Assembly (NCBI RefSeq): GCF_904849725.1
Contig: NC_058524.1
Coordinates: 512,352,263-512,416,262, forward strand
Direction: 5' to 3'
Length of the DNA: 64,000 bases
DNA from: Hordeum vulgare subsp. vulgare
Taxonomy: Eukaryota > Streptophyta > Magnoliopsida > Poales > Poaceae
This document shows positions 24,101-35,400 of the stretch, in pieces; positions within the stretch are counted from its first letter, which is position 1, and the number at the start of each line of letters is the position of its first letter. A model generated the notes under the pieces. That model did no database searches and had not been told where the DNA came from. It was given only the letters and a program-made list of their open reading frames with translations. The position numbers and the translations under genes were made by a program.

Positions 24101-24795
24101 TTTTTGAAGATCCACGAGGAGCCGTACATTTTGAAGATCCAGGAGAGAGAGGGAGAGGACAATTATCTATTTGATTTTTTGCTGCGAGCAATGTACGCAT
24201 GCTCGTCCGTTTGGTTTTTGCACTGCCTGCATCTACTGCCTCTGCCTATGCTGTCCGCTTGCCGTAGCTGTGGCTGTGGCTGTGCGGGCAGATGCAAATG
24301 ATCAGGCTAGGCAGCCAAAAGATCTGGCGGGAATCTCTGTGCGAGGCTAGCTGCTGTTGTAGCTGCTCTAGCTGTTGTTCTTGGCAGGCAGCCTCAGCTA
24401 CTAGTAGAGGCTAGAGTTTTACACTCAAACAAAAGGACCGCTGCTACTGCTCAGGCTCAGCTCAGGGATCCCACGCTCTCGTACCTGGAGCAAGTAGTAG
24501 GAGTAGACGATGAGTAATGGTACATGGTATTTATTGACCACCTGCCTATTGTTTCCATGGTGGTATTGGACATTTGGAACGATGGCCTCCGGCCTACCTC
24601 GTATATCAGCGTATATGCCACCCGGACTTGATGGTTTTAATGGTGTTTTCCTCAAAGTGTGCTGACATGTTGTTCCAACTAATTTCTACTGATTGGTGGA
24701 AGATTTTATCATGCAGGGTTTCTATGAAGGGCATCAATTATTCTTTTACCACTGTGGTCACAAAAAAAAGACAACCCCATGAAGCCTGCATATTA

Positions 24796-25078
24796 GGGCA
24801 TCTCCAACAGTTTGTTGGTTAGCTTGTTGGTAAAATATGCCATGTCATCAGCCAACACCTTAACATACAACTACTTCAATGGGTTGTATCTAGTTTGTCC
24901 AATAAGATGTGAGGTAATAAATAAGGTGCTCTCTCATTTTATATTGGAGCTTGTGCAAGGGTGTTGGTTAATTTACATACAACCTTGTTCTCTTTCCTCA
25001 TTTATTGCAATGACACATCATCAAAAATCCTATGTGTCAAAATTACCAACAACTATCTTACAACCATTGGAGATGCAC
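24796..25078. mobile_element. Tourist-type MITE (PIF/Harbinger)
   Basis: 283 bp starting GGGCATCTCCAACAG and ending in the inverse CATTGGAGATGCAC. It is flanked by TTA at 24793-24795 and 25079-25081, the PIF/Harbinger target site. It sits inside the LINE reading frame and its removal rejoins the LINE coding sequence (YRPSISLAQ). Confidence 0.9.
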
Positions 25079-25589
25079 TTACAGACCTAGTATATCCTTA
25101 GCTCAAGTGCACACTAAGATCAATACCAAACTATTGGCCAATAGATTGCAGAAGATTATTCTGAAGTTGGTCCATAAAAATCAATTTGGGTTTTTAAATA
25201 ATAGGAACATTCACGACTATCTTGCATGGGCCTTTGAATATTTGCATCGATGCCATCAATCCAAGATTTTTTTGTGTGTGGTAATTTTGGAAGTTGATTT
25301 TGAGAAAGCATTTGACATGCTCGAGCACCAAACTATCATGCAAATCCTTTCTGCTAAAGTTTTTGGACAGGGATGGATGAATCGAAGATTTACAAGACTG
25401 TTTTTTCTTCTCTCCTTTTAAATGGCATCCCTCTAAAACGACTATTGTGCACCAGAGGGGTCAGGCAGAGTGCTCCACTCTCCCTACTTATCTTTGTCCT
25501 TGTTGGTGACCTACTACAGTCCATCTTCAATGAAGCTATGCATCACATTCTAGTTGACTCTCCTTCGATACACACCACCTGCCTGACCA

Positions 25590-28500
25590 TATCTGGCCAA
25601 ACGGGCCGGGCCGGCATGGCACGGCTGGGTCCGCCACAATCGTGCGAGGCACGGCACGGCACGCCTGGGTCCGATTATTAAACGGGCCGTGCCGTGCCGG
25701 CCCGCGTGCGAGGCTACCAGGCCCAAACACGAACATGCTACAATGAGGCCGGCCCGCGACACGTTTTTTTTAACAGATAAAAAAATCCGAAAAAAATCCA
25801 AAAAATATATACTTTGACACAGTCTTATATGGGATAAATCTATAGTTTTATTAGCGCCTGCCTCATTAAAACCCTCCATCCCAAAGAAGTAAAAGAGTAC
25901 AAGCCATTCTCTAGAAAAAATAGAAATACAAAAAGAAGAAAAGATAGAGAAAGGGAAAAAAAAAAATACTTGCCCTGCAACCTTGGATTTCTAGAAATCC
26001 TTCAACCTTGCCCTGCATTGCCTGCACCTGCATCTGAAGTCGCCGCGTTGGCCGCGTCCGCATTCGCCCTCACGTGTGCCGTTACGTGCCTATGCAGGTG
26101 GCCGGTTCCCGCACTTTGTTTCACAAGCATCTTCTTACCGCATTGTTGGCACTTTGCATAAATCTGGGGGATACCATCCTCATCTCTAGCTCTTTCTTCA
26201 TCGTAGAAATTCTAAATTGCGTGCTGACACCTCCCTAGATTTGCACCAGCCATGTTTGTGTGTGTAGAATGAGATGGAGTTAGAAATGAGATGGAGTTAG
26301 AAATGAGAAACTTGGCATCCCTTGTTATAGCCAAAAATAGGCATGATAGGCACGATAGACACGGTAGGCACGATAGTCACGATAGGCACGATAGACAATG
26401 TGGCATGTGGGATAAATCTTGAGCTTTATTAGTGGCTGCCTCATTAAAACCTTCCATCCCTGGGAAGTAAAAGAGTACAAAGCCACGCTCTAGAATTACA
26501 AAAAGGAAAGAAAACTACAAAAAGATAAGAAAATTACAAAAGAAATAGAAAAGGAGTACACTACACCACTAATGACTAATCTACCGATAGGTCCCATGCC
26601 GAGTCTTCGTCAAAGCACATGTCTTCAAACATGCCTATTAGTTCCATGTTTTCTACAGTGTGTTGGGCTCTCCTTCTTGATAGCTCCCCATATTTCACAG
26701 ACATCAGTGTTCTCACCATATCAGGGGTGAGACTAGTTCTTCTATCCTCAATTATTCTTCCAGCAAGGCTGAAAGCAGACTCCGATGACACTGTAGAGAT
26801 GGGTACCGATAACACATCACGTGCTAATATGGAAAGCACCGGAAATGTACGTTTGTGTTCTTGCCACCACTGCAGTATGTTGAACTCTTCCTCACTATCT
26901 AAATCGAGCATGACTTTGTCACTGTTGAGGTACTTCGATAACTCCCCGGCAGCTTGAATCGAAGATGCTGAAGTATAAGAGCTTCCGGCGGTAGAGGAGG
27001 ACGAAGAAGAAGAACCAAAGATCTTGCTCCATGCTCCTCTCCTTTTACCTGCAGTAGGTGCTGGTGGAGGTCGCTGCATTCAAACTCCGGAATATTTTTG
27101 CTCATACTTAGCATAAACTTCATATAGCTTATCACGAGCCATGTTGAAGTCATTAATATAATCTAAACTTAGGGGTGCAGATAGTACATTGAGTGCACTA
27201 CGATACCCTTCAAGTTTAGCTCTGGGATCCAAGATAAATGCAAATGCATACAACAGTGGAATATGTTCCCAATATTTTAAATACTTTGTTTTCATGTCGG
27301 CAACAACATTAAGTAATAATCCATCACCTTCATATGCTTTCAAATGACTAGCAATGTCTAATATGGTATGCAACATCAAAGGAGATGTGGGGTAATAAAC
27401 CCCAGGCAACGTAATTGTTGCATCATACTACAACTCAAGAAATGTAGTCAATGCTGTAATAACATGCCAAGTTTCATCGGTGATGAGAGGTTCAACCCCA
27501 TAATTTGCATTAATAAAACCATTCAAATATGTACAGTTCCATCTAACATGCATGTCTGAATTATACTTATGAGGAGTTGCACCTATGGCAATGCAGTATC
27601 TCCTATAGTTTGCAATTCGTTGAGTTGAATGCGGAAGATAAGATATTGCAGTGCGTATGCATTCAACGTATGGTTCACATATATGTAAAGTAACTTTAGC
27701 AATAAGATTAATGATATGGCAAGCACAACATTGATGCATTAAAAAAGATGCAACATATGTGGAGAATATAGGAGTGAGAGTGTTCATTGCACTCGTGTTT
27801 GCTGAAGTATTATCCAAAGTTATTGCGAAAACTTTGTCGGCAAGAGCAAAATCATTCACAACTTTTAGTATAGCTTCATCAATGTTTGAACCACTATGTG
27901 ATACATCTATTAGTTTGAATCCTATGACTCTTTATTGTAGCTGCCAATGTTCGTTAACATAATGTGTTACCACACTAATATGGTCTTGCTTTGCACGACC
28001 AGTCCATATATCAGATGTTAACGACACTGAAAAAGTGCACGTAGAAAATTCTTCTTTTATTTTATCTTTACCAGTCTGGTAAAGCTTTCTAAGATCCCTA
28101 CTTGTAGTTTGTCTAGAAACTGGTCTATAATTAGGATTATAACAAGATTGAATAAATTCTACGAAACCGTCAAATGCGCCAATACCAAGTGGTAAATCAT
28201 TAGAAGCAATAAAACGGCATAGACCTTCTCGCGCTCGTTGAGGATCGTAAACGAAATTGCTTACCGTACCGTCGGTGTTGAACTTGAGATGAGTTTGCAC
28301 GACCGAGCTCTAAGCGCTCGATGCATCCGCCTTCTTGTGGGAAGCCAAATGCCTCTTCAGGTGCCCGGTTCCTCCCTTGGCATCTCCGGTTAGCTCCTTC
28401 TAGCACCTTTTGCACCGTGCTGACACCTTCGCACACCGCCCACCATGGATATTTCTTCATCGAAAAATTCCCGCACCTCGGAGGTTCTATGACGAGTTCT

Positions 28501-29259
28501 TCTCACACCCATGCTGGTGGAGGAACCCGTCCCACTACTAGAATTTCCTTGACCATCGACTTGGGTATCGGGAAGGGCCTCGAGAGAGGGATGATCGGTA
28601 TAGGGTGGTTGCATGGGTGGAGGCATGGTAATGTGATCGGAGCTGTGGGGGGGGGGGGAGAGGCCAAAGTGAGCAAGACCAAAATCGGCTATTATGAAGT
28701 TGGTATTGTCTTGCAAATTGTCTTGGCTGTTCATGTTTGAGTGTGTGAAATATGTGAGCTAGGCAGCCCTATTTATAGGAATGTTTTTTCAAATTTTGGA
28801 CTAATTTGACCCTCCAACGGTCACATTTTCGAAAATATTAATTATGTATTAAAAATCCCTCCTAATCCCTCCTAAACCCATCCCTAATCCCTCCCAACGG
28901 CTACCCCCGCGCCACCCACCCCACCCAGCTGGCGCCCTGGCCGCTCCCCCCGCGCCAACGGTCAGTCTCGGGCGCCCCGCCCCGAACCAACGGTCGGCCG
29001 CCCGAGCTGGCGCCCAAACGCTCCCCCATCGCCCGATGTTCTCGGGTCGACGTGTCGTGCCGTGCCACGGGCCGGCCCACGTTAATCGTGTCGTGCCGTG
29101 CTGGCACGCGGGCTCGGGGTGGCGGCCCGGGCACGACCCATGGCGTGCTCGTGCCTGGCCCGGGCACGATTAGCCCGTGCCGAGCCGGGCCCGTCTCGTG
29201 CCTAGCCTACGGGCAGCCGTGCCGGCCCGCCAGGCACGACCCGATTGGCCAGATTTGTG
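25590..29259 (-). mobile_element. hAT element, 3.7 kb, nested in the LINE
   Basis: Flanked by 8-bp duplications CCTGACCA (25582-25589) and CCTGACTA (29260-29267), one mismatch. The inverted ends share ATCTGGCCAA(A/T)CGGG. Both ends are GC-rich with many GGCACG / GTGCCGGCCCG words. The left part holds a directly repeated segment of about 70 bp (25831-25900 and 26405-26480, with CTGCCTCATTAAAACC) and a short AGGCACGAT tandem run (26338-26398). The transposase gene is on the minus strand. Confidence 0.9.
26576..28734 (-). pseudogene. hAT transposase with BED zinc finger, nonsense-disabled
   Basis: DNA transposase that would excise and insert the hAT element. From the N-terminus at 28734: a disordered Pro/Ser-rich leader, a BED-type zinc finger (CKRC ... 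HLKRHLASH, about 28330-28420), the central hAT domain (SVSLTSDIWTGRAKQDHISV, about 28000; ITLDNTSANTSAMNTL), and the C-terminal dimerisation region (SILARDVLSVPISTVSSESAF, about 26780). One frameshift lies near 28450. After it, the whole protein stays in a single frame, interrupted only by five stop codons (in the finger at about 28395, after ADASSA at about 28314, at 27932, 27428 and 27080). It is non-functional here, though relatively well preserved. Confidence 0.9.
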
Positions 29260-29973
29260 CCTGACTACCCCATATTCAATATGCTGATGACACTCCCATC
29301 ATCCTTCCTGTTCAAGAAGTTGCCATTCTACACAGTAAGAACCTAATGTTGTACTATGCTGATTACACAAGACTGAAGGTCAACTATTCTAAATCCAGCA
29401 TGGTACCTATAAATGTCTCTAAGCAAAAAAATCTAATCACGGGCTACCTTCTAGAGTGTCAAGTTGGCAAATTATCATTCACCTACTTGGACTCCCTTTG
29501 AGTACTACCAAACCAAGAATTGAAGATTTTTCATCCCAATGATGCAAAGGATTGAAAGAAGACTTATTGGATGTTCCTTTCTACCCTCATATGCAGATAA
29601 GCCGATACTTCTTAAAGTTATTTTATCTAGCATGAATGCCTTCATGATCTGTTGTTTTGCTTTGCCTATGTCTATAGTGGACCAAATCAAAAAGTACCTC
29701 AAGCATTGTTTCTGGAGGAAATACGGTATGGAAGACAAAGGATGTGCTCCTATTTCCTGGGATGAAGTAAGTAAGCCTAAAAGGCAACAAGGACTAGGTG
29801 TACTTGATCTTGTGGTCCACAACAAAGTCCTCCTTTTAAACAATCTTCACAAATCGATGAACAAGTATGATCTACTTTGGGTGAATATGATATAGGAAAC
29901 CCGTTACTCCTCGACTACCCCCTGTGAGGAAAAGATTGGGTCTTTTTGGTGGAGATCGATGCATAAGCTTTTA

Positions 29974-30131
29974 CTCCATTCGTTCCTAAATATAAGTCTT
30001 TTTAGACATTTCACTACAAACTACATATGGAGCAAAATGAGTGAATATATACTCTAAACTATTTCTATATACATTAGTATGTAATTCATAGTGAAATCTC
30101 TAGAAAGACTTATATTTAGGATCAGAGGAAG
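29974..30131. mobile_element. Stowaway MITE
   Basis: 158 bp with a CTCCATTCGTTCCTAAATAT terminus and the inverse ATATTTAGGATCAGAGGAAG, flanked by TA at 29972-29973 and 30132-30133. It interrupts the LINE C-terminal frame. The termini are more diverged than in the copy at 15271. Confidence 0.9.
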
Positions 30132-30800
30132 TACCAATTTATAGGCAACATGCCTAGTGTGTTATTGGCAATGGCAACACTATTTTCTTCTAGAAAGATT
30201 CATGGAAGAATGAGCCCATGGTCAATGCTTACCCAGAACTTCACTACTTCTGTCTTAAATACAACCTTTCCATGAAACAAGTTCTTTCCAAAGATCAACC
30301 AGATCACATTTTCCACAAGCCATTGTCAACCCAAGTCCACCAAGAATTCTGGGAAATTCAGAACAATCTCCCTACACCCTCACTCAATCAGACACTTGGA
30401 CTTTACCATGGGGAAACAACCATTATCCTCCCAAGATGTACAAGAAATAGATGGAAAAAGATAAAGCACACTCTATGACATTAAGCTTTGGAAATCTGGA
30501 GCCATTCTCACATACAAAAAAGGTTGGCTCCTCCTATAAGACAGAGTTAACACCAGAAATATTCTTCACATGAAGTCTTTGTGCCTTCCCCATAATTCTT
30601 GTGTGTTGTGAGACACAAGAAGAGATTATGTTGCACATGTTTTGGGACCGCACTTTCGCTGAGAACTCCTGACAAAAGGTCATACAAGATAAAATTCGTG
30701 GGATTTCGTTCTTTGATGAAGTTTAGCTTGCCCTATGTCGACTTCCTGCTAATTTTGGAATGGACATAATTATTATGGGTTGTTGGAGTATAGAGATTCA

Positions 30801-31753
30801 ACCCATGATTTCAAGATGACTAATTCTAGAAAGAATGAATTTTTAAGTTATCGATTAATACATTGATTTCATCCTAGATGTCATTGTGTCATGGTATCCA
30901 TGTAGGGAAAAGATAAGTCCAACATGCATGGGCAGACTCGCAATGAAAAAAATGGCATCTTGTTTCCCACACCCACAAGCCACACACGACACAAGGTTAA
31001 TCAGAAATGAAGAAATTATTTCTTTGTAGGAGGGCCATGCTATTGAGTAATCGAAAACTTTGTAGATTTTGGTCCCTAGGGAATATTGGTAAACATCCTA
31101 GTTGTTTGATAATTCCATAGTTGGGATCATGTTTTCATCTCCTGAAATTGAGCATACACCACTTCAGAGAACGTGCCTATCTACACAAAGATTGACCGTT
31201 CATTTTGGCCAAAGTGATCGACATAAGATTTATACACGGGCAAAAGTTTCAATCTAACACCCCACAAGAAAAAAATGATAGCAACTTTCCCTCAAAAAGT
31301 CCATGTTGATAATGGATTTCACATATTATTGGAGATAAATATGGCATATCCCTCAGTAGGGTATAGTATCTAGGTGACTTGGCATGATGGTAATAGGGAC
31401 AATGCTTTTTACCTAGGTTTAGGATCTCACGGAGAATATAATACCCTACATACTGCTTAGTGTTTATTGTGTCCATGTTCATATATAGGAAGGTGAAGTG
31501 CCAAGGGATATGAATCTATCTACAGCGAGGTCAACTCCCAGATTATAATATACTGAAGGTCCTAGGTCTACACAACTAGGTCACCTATGACACTGGATAC
31601 AGAGTCCTCCACAGCTCCGATATCTTAGTATTGTACTCCAAGTTTTGTGGAATTTTTGTGGAATCCGCCATTGGGCCACCTAAAGTGGCCCATGAGAGAA
31701 TCGACCTAGGGGTCCATAACATGAACCACTAGGCCAGGAATTGACGCGAGCAG
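30801..31753. other. Unassigned sequence between LINE and LTR element
   Basis: No convincing ORF, terminal repeat or RNA gene is seen. It could be the 3' tail of the LINE plus older intergenic DNA. Confidence 0.4.
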
Positions 31754-34700
31754 TGATACATATCCAACATATATATAATTTATGAAGTACTCATGCTATA
31801 TTAACATCAACTATGTAGGGTTTTGGTGCACTTTTATATTATTTTTATGGAGTGATGATTGTTTGTATCTGCGTTGGTATTTCCCCGAAGAGGAGAGGAT
31901 GATGCAGCACATCAAAGGTAAGTATTTCCCTCTGTTATGAAACCAAGGTTATCAACCTAGTAGGAGAACCAAGCAACACTATGTAAACAACACCTACACA
32001 CAAACACCAAAAACTTGCAACCCAACGCGTAAAAGGGGTTGTCAATCCCTCCACGGTATTGAGATAGATTAAATTGTATAGGTTTTGGTAAATAGATCTA
32101 GAAAAAACACAAAATAAATTAAATAAAGAAAAATTGCAGCAATGTATTTTTGGTTTAGTATGATATGAAAATAGACCCGGGGACCATAATTTTCACTAGA
32201 GGCTTCTCTCAAGAAAATATCATACAATGGGTAAACAAATTACTATTAGGCAATTGATAGAAAAGAAAATAATCATGAAGATATCCTAGAAAAGGATCAT
32301 GTATATAAGCATCACATCAAAGATTAGTAGAACGACTCCTTCCTGCATCTACTACTATTACTCCACACATTGACCGCTATCCAATATGCATCTAGTGTAA
32401 TAAGTTCATGAAAAAATGGAGTAATGCAATAAGAACGATGACATGATGTAGACAAGATAAGCTCACATATGAATAAACCCCATCTTGTTACCCTTACTAG
32501 CAATGATACATGCGTGTCATGTCTCTTTCTGTCACTGAGATTGAGAACCGCAAGATCAAACCCATCACAAAGCACCTCTTCCCATGGCAAGAAAAATTAG
32601 TCTAGTTGGCCAAACCAAACCAAAATTTTGGAGAAGAAATACGAGGCTATAACAATCATGCATATAAGAGTTTAGTAAAGACTCAGATAATATTCATGGA
32701 TAGAACTGATCGTAAACTCACAATTCATCGGATCCCAATAAACACACTGCAAAAAAGAGTTACATCAAATAGATCTCCAAGAACATCGAGGAGAACATTG
32801 TATTGAAGATCAAAAAGAGAGAAGAAGCCATCTAACTGCTATCTACGTACACGTAGGTCTGTGGTAAACTACTCACGCATCATCGGAGGGGCAACAAGGA
32901 TGATGAAGAACCCCTGTGTGATCGTTGCCCCCTCCGGCAGAGTGCGGGAAAAGGCCTCTAGATTGGATCTCGTGGTTCTGGAACTTGCGGCGACAGAAAC
33001 TGTATTCCCTCGACTCCCCTAGGGTTTTGGGGATTTTAGAGTGTTTATAGAGATGGAGGTAGGTTAGGAAGCTTCCCATGTGATCCACTACCCACCAGGG
33101 AGGGCACGGGGTCTCTCGCATGCCATGGTGCCTAGTGGGCCGCACAGTCCTCCTCTTGTGGGCTCCTTTGGCTCCCTGTGTGTCTTCTAGGCGGAAAAAA
33201 ATCTCCAGAAAGTTTTGTGGCATTTGGACACTGTTTGGTATTGATATTCTGCAAAGTAAAAAACAAGCAAAAAAGCAACTCGCACTTGGCACTATGTCAA
33301 TAGGTTATTCCCAAAAAACGATATAAACTTTGTACTATAAAACATCCAAGATTGATAATATAACAACACAAAACAATCAATAATTATAGATACATTGGAG
33401 ACGTATCAACCGACTTACTAATCTAGTGCCCTATGTGAATTCTTGTTTTCTGCATGTTTTTGGTTTTATAGAAAAACAATATTTTGGATGGTCAAAGTAT
33501 CCTAGCGATTTATCTTGATTTTTCTGGAATATATCAGATTTTTTGGGTGAAGGAATCAATGCAAGGTGGTGCCCAAGGTCCCCACATGGCAAGGTGGTAT
33601 GCCAACCCCCACGGCATGCCATGGGCCCGTGTGGCTTCTCCTTAAGTCGACTCGAGCTCTTATTTCGCTCCAAGAAAGCTAATTTTATGAAGAAGAAAAC
33701 TCAAAATTTCAGCCTGATTTGAGTTGCGCATCTACAACTATAAAAGAAACGGTGCTCGACCAGAAAACATGACCTAAAACATAGATATCCAATTTAGGGA
33801 AGGGCTACATGTCTTCTCGAAGGGCCAAGTAAGAATAAGAAGGAGGGTGCTCCTTCCCCCTCTCCATCGGTAGCGCTTGGACGCCATCACGAACATCTCT
33901 GTCATCACCATCACCAACAACTTCTCCTCCATTCTCATGGTGATGTGTGAGTAGATCATCCTAAGGACTGCGGGTATGTACTAGTAGCTATGTGTTGATC
34001 TCTGTCTCTCTCATGTTCTTGACATATTCGATCTGGATGTATCATGCGTTTTATGAACATAGTTGAACCTTATGGTTTTCATCTCCCTCTATTTTATGTG
34101 GTGAACAAAGTCTTGCTATTTGAAGTTTTTTTATGCTGGATTGGAAACTTTGGATTTTAGATTACACGATGCATGTCTAGTAATTAGCTCGTGGATACCC
34201 GTGGGGACATTGGGGTACTCTTAGCATAAAGGTTGAACAATAAGTATCATATTGTGTTGTCGTAGTATGATTTTTGGTATTATCCATGGCACTTTGTGGG
34301 TGGTTCAATGCATCGTAATTGGAAATACGAATTTGAGGTGGTTGGCTGTTAAGCGCACCTACATGATGCCAGCTGACGTTCTCCGATAGGAACATAATCT
34401 TTGAAGTGATTCTTCAATGCACTTTTTAGGGACTATTATGTGGTTTAATTATGTTAATGATGTGGGAGTTGAAACTAGTGAAACTATGAACCCTAGGCCT
34501 TATTCTTGAGCATTGAGACATAGTTTTACTCACTTTTCTTACTTGCTACATTCTTTTTTTTATTTTTTAAGGTTATAAAAAGTTATATATACCATCCATA
34601 TTACACATCTATCACCATCTCTTTGTCGAACTAGTGCACCTATAAAATGACAACTGTGTTGGGTGTGTTGGGGACGTAAGATATTCTTTGTATCTTGATT

Positions 34701-34855
34701 TCAAAGTTTTTTGAGAGATACCACTTTCATCCTACACCTCCCACATATTAATAAACCTAGGTCATCCACATGAGGGAAATTTATTGGTGTCTACAAAACT
34801 TTTTGCTTGGAGGACCAACAAAGTCTACAAGAATAAAGTCGCATAGTAGACATCA
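31754..34855 (+). mobile_element. Gypsy 5' LTR, split by a second LTR
   Basis: The outer LTR starts TGATACATATCC at 31754 and ends GACATCA at 34855, just before a primer-binding site. After removal of the nested LTR and its duplicate it is about 1,544 bp, close to the 1,532-bp solo LTR at 944. It shares landmarks with that LTR such as ACTAATCTAGTGCCC followed by a TTTGGTTTTATAG phrase. It belongs to the same broad TGATACG... family. The 3' LTR and most of the interior are missing. Confidence 0.75.
31856..33408 (-). mobile_element. Nested solo LTR (minus strand)
   Basis: 1,553 bp reading on the minus strand from TGATACGTCTCCAATG to ACAAACAATCA. It sits within the outer LTR between TATTTTTATGG and the CGACTTACTAATC continuation. 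The flanks AGTGA (31851-31855) and ACCGA (33409-33413) are a degraded 5-bp target duplication. No internal region is present. Confidence 0.75.
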
Positions 34856-34864
34856 AGCTATTTC

Positions 34865-34882
34865 TGGCACCGCTGCCGGAGA
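34865..34882 (+). other. Degenerate tRNA-Asp primer-binding site
   Basis: TGGCACCGCTGCCGGAGA differs at three positions from TGGCGCCGTTGCCGGGGA, the complement of the plant tRNA-Asp 3' end. It lies ten bases after the LTR end. Confidence 0.7.
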
Positions 34883-34990
34883 GGTGAGTGGTTGCAGGTA
34901 TATTCTTTAGGTCTTGCAAATGAATCTTTTAGTTTCTTGTTTTATTCACTAGTTTGGTTTATGCAATAAAACTAAAAAAATGAAAGTGAA

Positions 34991-35300
34991 GTGTGTGAGA
35001 TTCTCTATCTTTATAAAGTTTTTCTTGAAAACTATGAATATGATAATTGTTCACAAGTGTTGGAAGAAGAATTTAACAAAATGTTTGATGTGAATTCCTT
35101 GAATATTAAGCATCATTGCAATGGTCTTAGTATGTATTCTATGAATATAAATTTTGCTAGTGATATGCAAAGCTTTAAGCTTGGGCATGACATATTTGAT
35201 GAAGGTGATATTTTTAGTCCCCCTACCTTTGATGAGAAAATTTACGACTACAAGAAGTTAATCAATGAAGGATTTCCATTGGCGTTTTCAGAAATTGTGA
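34991..35300 (+). pseudogene. Gypsy gag N-terminal fragment
   Basis: A frame from ATG at 34991 encodes a gag-like leader (EILYLYKVFLENYEYDNCSQV, then SMYSMNINFASDMQSF and DEGDIFSPPTFDEKIYDYKK) as found at the start of Athila-like elements. Homology ends at about 35300, where unrelated sequence begins, although the frame stays open to 35368. The element is truncated there. Confidence 0.55.
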
Positions 35301-35355
35301 TGGAGCGACTCGTACAGCCCTGCAAGCCCGCTAAATCCCGCCTAACCTTTACCCA

Positions 35356-35400
35356 TATAAAAACCTAACCCTAACCCTCCTCCTCGCTCCCTCCTACACA
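35356..35400 (+). promoter_or_regulatory. TATA box and telo-box-like repeat
   Basis: TATAAAAACC at 35356 is followed at once by CTAACCCTAACCCTCC, two to three telomere-type units as in plant telo-box promoters, and then by a C/T-rich leader (CCTCCTCCTCGCTCCCTCC). This looks like a plant core promoter with 5'UTR on the plus strand, although no long ORF follows. Confidence 0.45.

Larger units (their letters stand above)
24560..30800 (+). mobile_element. 5'-truncated LINE, interrupted three times
   Basis: Remnant of a non-LTR retrotransposon ORF2 in three main blocks: 24560-24795, 25079-25589 and 29260-30800. The reverse-transcriptase motifs are PPGLDGFNG (about 24615), [20 protein letters not shown] then VDFEKAFD (25120-25320), and QYADDT at 29277-29294, the catalytic Asp pair. 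The C-terminal part (WRKYGMEDKGCAPISWDEV, 29720 onward) and a zinc-binding-like end (about 30630) follow. The reading frame is broken by stops and frameshifts. A Tourist MITE, a hAT element and a Stowaway MITE are inserted. No poly(A) tail or target duplication was recognised. Confidence 0.85.

Noticed and set aside
23688..24301. Overlapping frames of 139 and 181 codons upstream of the homeobox gene
   Set aside because: Cys/His-rich from a GCATGC-type repeat, no motif, no splice support.
35361..35380. CTAACCCTAACCC considered as an interstitial telomere
   Set aside because: Only two to three units, placed just after a TATA box; better read as a telo-box-like promoter motif.
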